Part shown: positions 7,309-9,797 of the stretch, one piece after another | How the letters are laid out: each line of letters starts with the position of its first letter | Position numbering within the stretch: position 1 is the stretch's first letter | Source: an uncultured Opitutia bacterium | GTDB taxonomy: Bacteria > Verrucomicrobiota > Verrucomicrobiia > Opitutales > Coraliomargaritaceae | Direction: 5' to 3' | Length of the DNA: 9,797 bases | Assembly: GCA_937899295.1 (NCBI GenBank) | Contig: CALBPO010000284.1 | Span: 1-9,797, forward strand | Translations under genes and position numbers: made by a program | Notes under the pieces: model-generated | The model's database searches: none | Told to the model about the DNA's origin: nothing | What the model saw: the letters and a program-made list of their open reading frames with translations, nothing else

Positions 7309-8046
7309 ATGATGCAGGATAAAAAACAGGAGCCCGTATTAAGCGCCCGAGGAATCGGCCTACAAAGAGGTGGTCGGTGGCTCTTCCGTGACCTTGACCT
7401 GGATCTATATGCAGGCGAATTCCTCGCGATCGTAGGGCCCTCTGGCGTCGGGAAGACGACACTTCTATCCTGCCTTCGTGGCATGCTCGAACCAAGCGAG
7501 GGCAGCGTAAGTTTCAAACTCAGCGGCACGAGTGCGCATAAACCGGAAGACTTACGTCGTCATTTTGGAATCGTCTTCCAAGAGCTCCAGCTAATTCCTA
7601 ATGCGGACCTACTCACTAATGTGCTCTGCGGACGATTGGGCCGCTTTCACTCGCTAAGCACCCTACTTGGCTTCCCGAAAAAACTGCGACAAGAGGCTTA
7701 CCGATTACTCTACGAACTAGGAGTTGGTGAAAATCCACATAAATGGGCGAAACATATGTCAGGTGGAGAGAAGCAGCGCGTGGCCGCAGCACGTGTGCTC
7801 TTTCAGAAGCCTAAGATTTATTTTGCCGACGAACCCGCATCCAGTCTCGATGCTTATTATGCAGGACGCGTGCTCGGCTTACTCAGACAAGAAGCCGATG
7901 AAAAAGCGAAGCCTGTGCTTTGCGTGCTTCATAATGCTGAGCACATTCAGCGCTTCGCAGACATTGCACTTAGCTTAAACCAAAACGACCCGAAGGCACA
8001 CAAGATGCGCCGTGTCAGGCCGGTCAATGAGGAGGCCCAAGTATGA
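7309..8046 (+). CDS. phnC: PhnC-family ABC transporter ATPase
   Basis: This is the cytoplasmic ATPase that powers the Phn-type importer. All nucleotide-binding motifs are present in its 245 residues: Walker A GPSGVGKTT (43-51), Q-loop Gln91 in IVFQELQL, signature MSGGEKQR (150-157), Walker B IYFADE (170-175) with the catalytic Glu175, D-loop SSLD and H-loop His208 in VLHNAEH. The layout fits PhnC, which is near this length. Tandem ATGs at 7309 and 7312 make either a possible start; no strong ribosome site precedes them. The stop overlaps the permease start as ATGA, so the two are translated together. The 128-base gap from the binding-protein gene holds no obvious terminator, so the three genes are probably co-transcribed. 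Confidence 0.92.
   Translation: MMQDKKQEPVLSARGIGLQRGGRWLFRDLDLDLYAGEFLAIVGPSGVGKTTLLSCLRGMLEPSEGSVSFKLSGTSAHKPEDLRRHFGIVFQELQLIPNADLLTNVLCGRLGRFHSLSTLLGFPKKLRQEAYRLLYELGVGENPHKWAKHMSGGEKQRVAAARVLFQKPKIYFADEPASSLDAYYAGRVLGLLRQEADEKAKPVLCVLHNAEHIQRFADIALSLNQNDPKAHKMRRVRPVNEEAQV
8029..8035 (+). promoter_or_regulatory. Strong ribosome binding site for the permease gene
   Basis: GAGGAGG lies inside the 3' end of the ATPase gene, seven bases before the ATG at 8043. It is the only strong Shine-Dalgarno sequence I see before a gene in this window, and it fixes the permease start. Confidence 0.85.
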
Positions 8047-8888
8047 GTCCAAGTCCCACACCTCAGCACGAGAAGGGCCCCGCACTCACTGAATTACCTT
8101 GGTATCGGCGGCTCAACTTACTCAACACCACGCTGGTCATCTTTTTTCTGGCTGTCATTTTCAGCGGTAGCCAAATTGAGGGTAACGAACGCGAGCTCGA
8201 CGTCCTGAAGAATTTAGGACGCTTCCTCTCCGACTTCTTCCCGCCCGACCTATCGGTGCTGAAGTCAACCGGTTCTGCTCTGATTGAAACCGTAGAGATA
8301 GCGATTCTAGCTACATTCTTCGCGATTATTATTTCTCTGATCATCGCTCTAGGTGCCGCCCAGACAATTGGACCAAGATGGCTAGTCTTTAGCATGCGCA
8401 TGCTGCTTAACATCATTCGTACCATCCCAAGCCTCATCTGGGCGGTTATCGCAGTCGCTGCAATGGGTGCCAATGCCTTGGCTGGCGTCGCCGCCTTAAC
8501 GCTCTACAGCACTGGATACCTAGGTAAATTTTTCAGCGAAGCCTTTGAGTCAGTCGATATGAAAGTGGCACGATCGCTACGCGGTATCGGCGCAGATCCA
8601 CTTCAAGCATTCCAATACGGCATCTGGCCCCATGCCAAGCCGCTCATTTGGAGTCACTGCATCTGGATGCTAGAATATAACATACGCTCAGCTAGCATCA
8701 TAGGATATGTAGGTGCAGGTGGCCTCGGTCTACAACTGCACGCCTACCAAGAATTCCACCAATGGGATCGCTTCGCTACCGTGCTTTTTTGTATTTTAAT
8801 AGTCGTCACCGTGCTCGACTTCCTCAGCGAACACATACGTCGACGTATTGCGCGGCGAGATGGCTCCAATGACGCCCTCTCCGATTAA
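8043..8888 (+). CDS. phnE: PhnE-family ABC transporter permease
   Basis: This is the inner-membrane channel subunit of the Phn-type importer. The 281-residue protein has a polar N-terminal tail, a first membrane segment at about 28-44, and further segments at about 81-106, 114-155 and 243-262. The family blocks are clear: IRTIPSLIWAVIAVAAMG (125-142), the cytoplasmic EAA loop around SEAFESVDMKVARSLRGIGAD (165-185), which contacts the ATPase, and SIIGYVGAGGLGLQL (218-232). The ATG overlaps the ATPase stop by four bases and has a strong ribosome site. Only one permease gene is present, so the channel is probably a homodimer. No phosphonate lyase or hydrolase genes follow; the next gene is an SDR enzyme 48 bases on. 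Confidence 0.93.
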   Translation: MSPSPTPQHEKGPALTELPWYRRLNLLNTTLVIFFLAVIFSGSQIEGNERELDVLKNLGRFLSDFFPPDLSVLKSTGSALIETVEIAILATFFAIIISLIIALGAAQTIGPRWLVFSMRMLLNIIRTIPSLIWAVIAVAAMGANALAGVAALTLYSTGYLGKFFSEAFESVDMKVARSLRGIGADPLQAFQYGIWPHAKPLIWSHCIWMLEYNIRSASIIGYVGAGGLGLQLHAYQEFHQWDRFATVLFCILIVVTVLDFLSEHIRRRIARRDGSNDALSD

Positions 8889-8936
8889 ATCGTCTCCAGG
8901 GTTGAAGCTCTGCCCAGAGCGCTTTATCGCTAAAAT

Positions 8937-9662
8937 ATGACTTACGACATTTCTAACAAAAACACCCTCGTGACAGGTGCCAATCGAGGCATCGGTAAAG
9001 CCATCGTCGAAAGCTTTGTTCAACACGGTGCATCCAAAGTCTACGCAGGCGTTCGCTCGCTCGATAAAGCCGAAGCGCTCGTAGCAGAATTTGGTGAAAA
9101 AGTCGTTCCTATTGAGATCGACTATGATAATCCTGCTTCCATCAAGGCCGCCGCAGAAACTGCGCACGACGTTCAAGTCGTCGTATCAAACGCAGGCGTC
9201 CTCATCGGTGCGGGCGTCATGGACGAGGATGTCATCGAACAATTTCAGACCGAACTGAACATCAACGTCTACGGCTTAATTCGTATGGCACAGGCCTTTG
9301 CTCCTGTGCTTAAGCGCAACGGCGGCGGTGCCTTCGTTCAAATCAACTCCATTGCCTCGTTAAGCAGCTTCCCCAGAGCAACTTACCCAGCTAGTAAGGC
9401 AGCTGCCTACTCTTTCACTCAAGCGCTAAGACCCATCTTTAAGGAGCAAGGAACTGCTACATTAAGTGTCCATCCTGGTCCTATTCTAACCGATATGGCC
9501 ATATCCTCAGGCTTCGCTGAAGACTCTGACTTACCAAGCGTAGTCAGCGAAGGCATTGTCGAGGCGCTCAAAGAAGGTGATTTCCACCTCTTTCCTGACC
9601 GCATGGCAAAAGATTTTGAAAAGGCCTACCACAACTTCGCCGAAGCTATTATCGAGGCATAG
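8937..9662 (+). CDS. SDR-family NAD(P)-dependent oxidoreductase
   Basis: This is a classical short-chain dehydrogenase/reductase of 241 residues, a cytosolic NAD(P)-dependent enzyme acting on an alcohol or carbonyl group of unknown substrate. The cofactor motif TGANRGIG (13-20) is complete. It is followed by the structural NAG (85-87), Asn110 in NINVYG, Ser138 in INSIAS and the YPASK block with Tyr150 and Lys154, so the full catalytic tetrad is present. HPGPILTDM (179-187) is the usual C-terminal cofactor-side loop. Arg40 after the second strand (AGVRS) suggests a preference for NADP(H). The ATG at 8937 places the first glycine motif at the normal distance. There is no good ribosome site, and only a very short imperfect hairpin separates it from the permease gene, so it could be co-transcribed. 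A role with the transporter cannot be shown. Its stop lies eight bases before a tmRNA-like fragment. Confidence 0.93.
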   Translation: MTYDISNKNTLVTGANRGIGKAIVESFVQHGASKVYAGVRSLDKAEALVAEFGEKVVPIEIDYDNPASIKAAAETAHDVQVVVSNAGVLIGAGVMDEDVIEQFQTELNINVYGLIRMAQAFAPVLKRNGGGAFVQINSIASLSSFPRATYPASKAAAYSFTQALRPIFKEQGTATLSVHPGPILTDMAISSGFAEDSDLPSVVSEGIVEALKEGDFHLFPDRMAKDFEKAYHNFAEAIIEA

Positions 9663-9669
9663 CTAGGGT

Positions 9670-9697
9670 GCGGGTACGACTCCCGCCACCTCCACCA
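9670..9697 (+). repeat. 3' end of a tmRNA/tRNA gene, probable integration-site remnant
   Basis: GCGGG (9670-9674) and CCCGC (9682-9686) form a 5-bp T-arm around a seven-base loop TACGACT. The 3' acceptor strand CACCTCC (9687-9693), discriminator A and CCA (9695-9697) follow. This is almost the standard 3' end of bacterial tmRNA (ssrA). The expected TTCGACT loop has T55 changed to A. There is no matching 5' acceptor strand, D-arm or anticodon arm upstream, because the bases before it code for the SDR enzyme. The best explanation is an att-site copy left by an element that integrates into the 3' end of ssrA or a tRNA gene. A chance tRNA-like hairpin between two convergent genes is the alternative. 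Confidence 0.6.
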
Positions 9698-9705
9698 TTT
9701 ACGGC

Positions 9706-9797
9706 TTATTCACCATAAGGAATCCAGATATTTTTAACTTCCGTCGCCTGTCGTAACCACTCTTTACCCGCACCTCGCTTTGCATCCTCCCACTCCC
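9706..9797 (-). CDS. C-terminal end of an unidentified protein (partial)
   Basis: A frame on the - strand stays open from the right edge to a TAA at 9706-9708, encoding 29 residues that end in VKNIWIPYGE. The composition, with three tryptophans and an amphipathic charged helix-like stretch (GKEWLRQATEV), looks like real protein rather than random sequence. It would converge on the SDR gene with the tmRNA-like fragment between the stops. The family cannot be named from so short a piece; an integrase belonging to the putative att site is possible but not shown. Confidence 0.4.
   Translation of the reverse strand, partial: EWEDAKRGAGKEWLRQATEVKNIWIPYGE

Noticed and set aside
7290..7316. Direct repeat TGATGCA twice, 20 bases apart, before the ATPase gene
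   Set aside because: Seven-base repeats arise easily by chance, and the second copy overlaps the start codons.
7305..7323. Second Fur-box-like stretch (AATAATGATGC...) at the ATPase start
   Set aside because: Only the first half matches the consensus; the second half does not, and it overlaps the start codon.
8907..8920. Small hairpin GCTCT-GCCC-AGAGC between the permease and SDR genes
   Set aside because: The stem is only five pairs and no T run follows, so it is not a credible terminator.
9620..9697. An intact tRNA gene ending at 9697
   Set aside because: No 5' acceptor strand matching CACCTCC and no D or anticodon arm are found at tRNA distance; that region is SDR coding sequence.

Overview
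The window looks like bacterial chromosome from a Gram-negative (diderm) organism, most likely a Verrucomicrobiota member of the Opitutae/Puniceicoccales type. I infer this from roughly even G+C, a plsX-fabH pair followed by outer-membrane biogenesis genes, a TonB receptor whose N-terminus carries an 'ELDEFVVT'-type TonB box, and weak or absent Shine-Dalgarno sequences before most starts. The phylum is an inference; no marker gene here settles it.

Left part (1-3788): a lipid and envelope block on the + strand. It holds plsX (acyl-phosphate synthesis, with an abnormal N-terminus), fabH (initiation of fatty-acid synthesis), a secreted TPR protein of BamD/YfiO type and an LptE-like lipoprotein. 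It closes with a clear rho-independent terminator at 3762-3788. The first ~220 bases do not read as PlsX, although the frame is open across the join. This is either a chimeric contig end or a real gene rearrangement.

Middle part (3789-8888): an uptake block. A 19-bp site matching 16/19 of the classical Fur box lies upstream of a siderophore-type TonB-dependent receptor. It is followed by a complete three-gene ABC importer of the phosphonate (PhnD/PhnC/PhnE) family: a lipoprotein binding protein, an ATPase and a permease. The ATPase and permease genes overlap by ATGA. No phosphonate-degrading genes are present. The simplest reading is an iron-regulated outer-membrane receptor feeding a Phn-type inner-membrane importer. 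The substrate may therefore be an iron chelate or another organic ligand rather than phosphonate. This is the most interesting system in the window.

Right part (8889-9797): an SDR-family oxidoreductase. Just after its stop is a short stretch that matches the T-arm, 3' acceptor strand and CCA end of a tmRNA (or tRNA) with no 5' part, as expected of an integration-site remnant. Beyond it lies the C-terminal end of an unidentified gene on the - strand that runs off the window.
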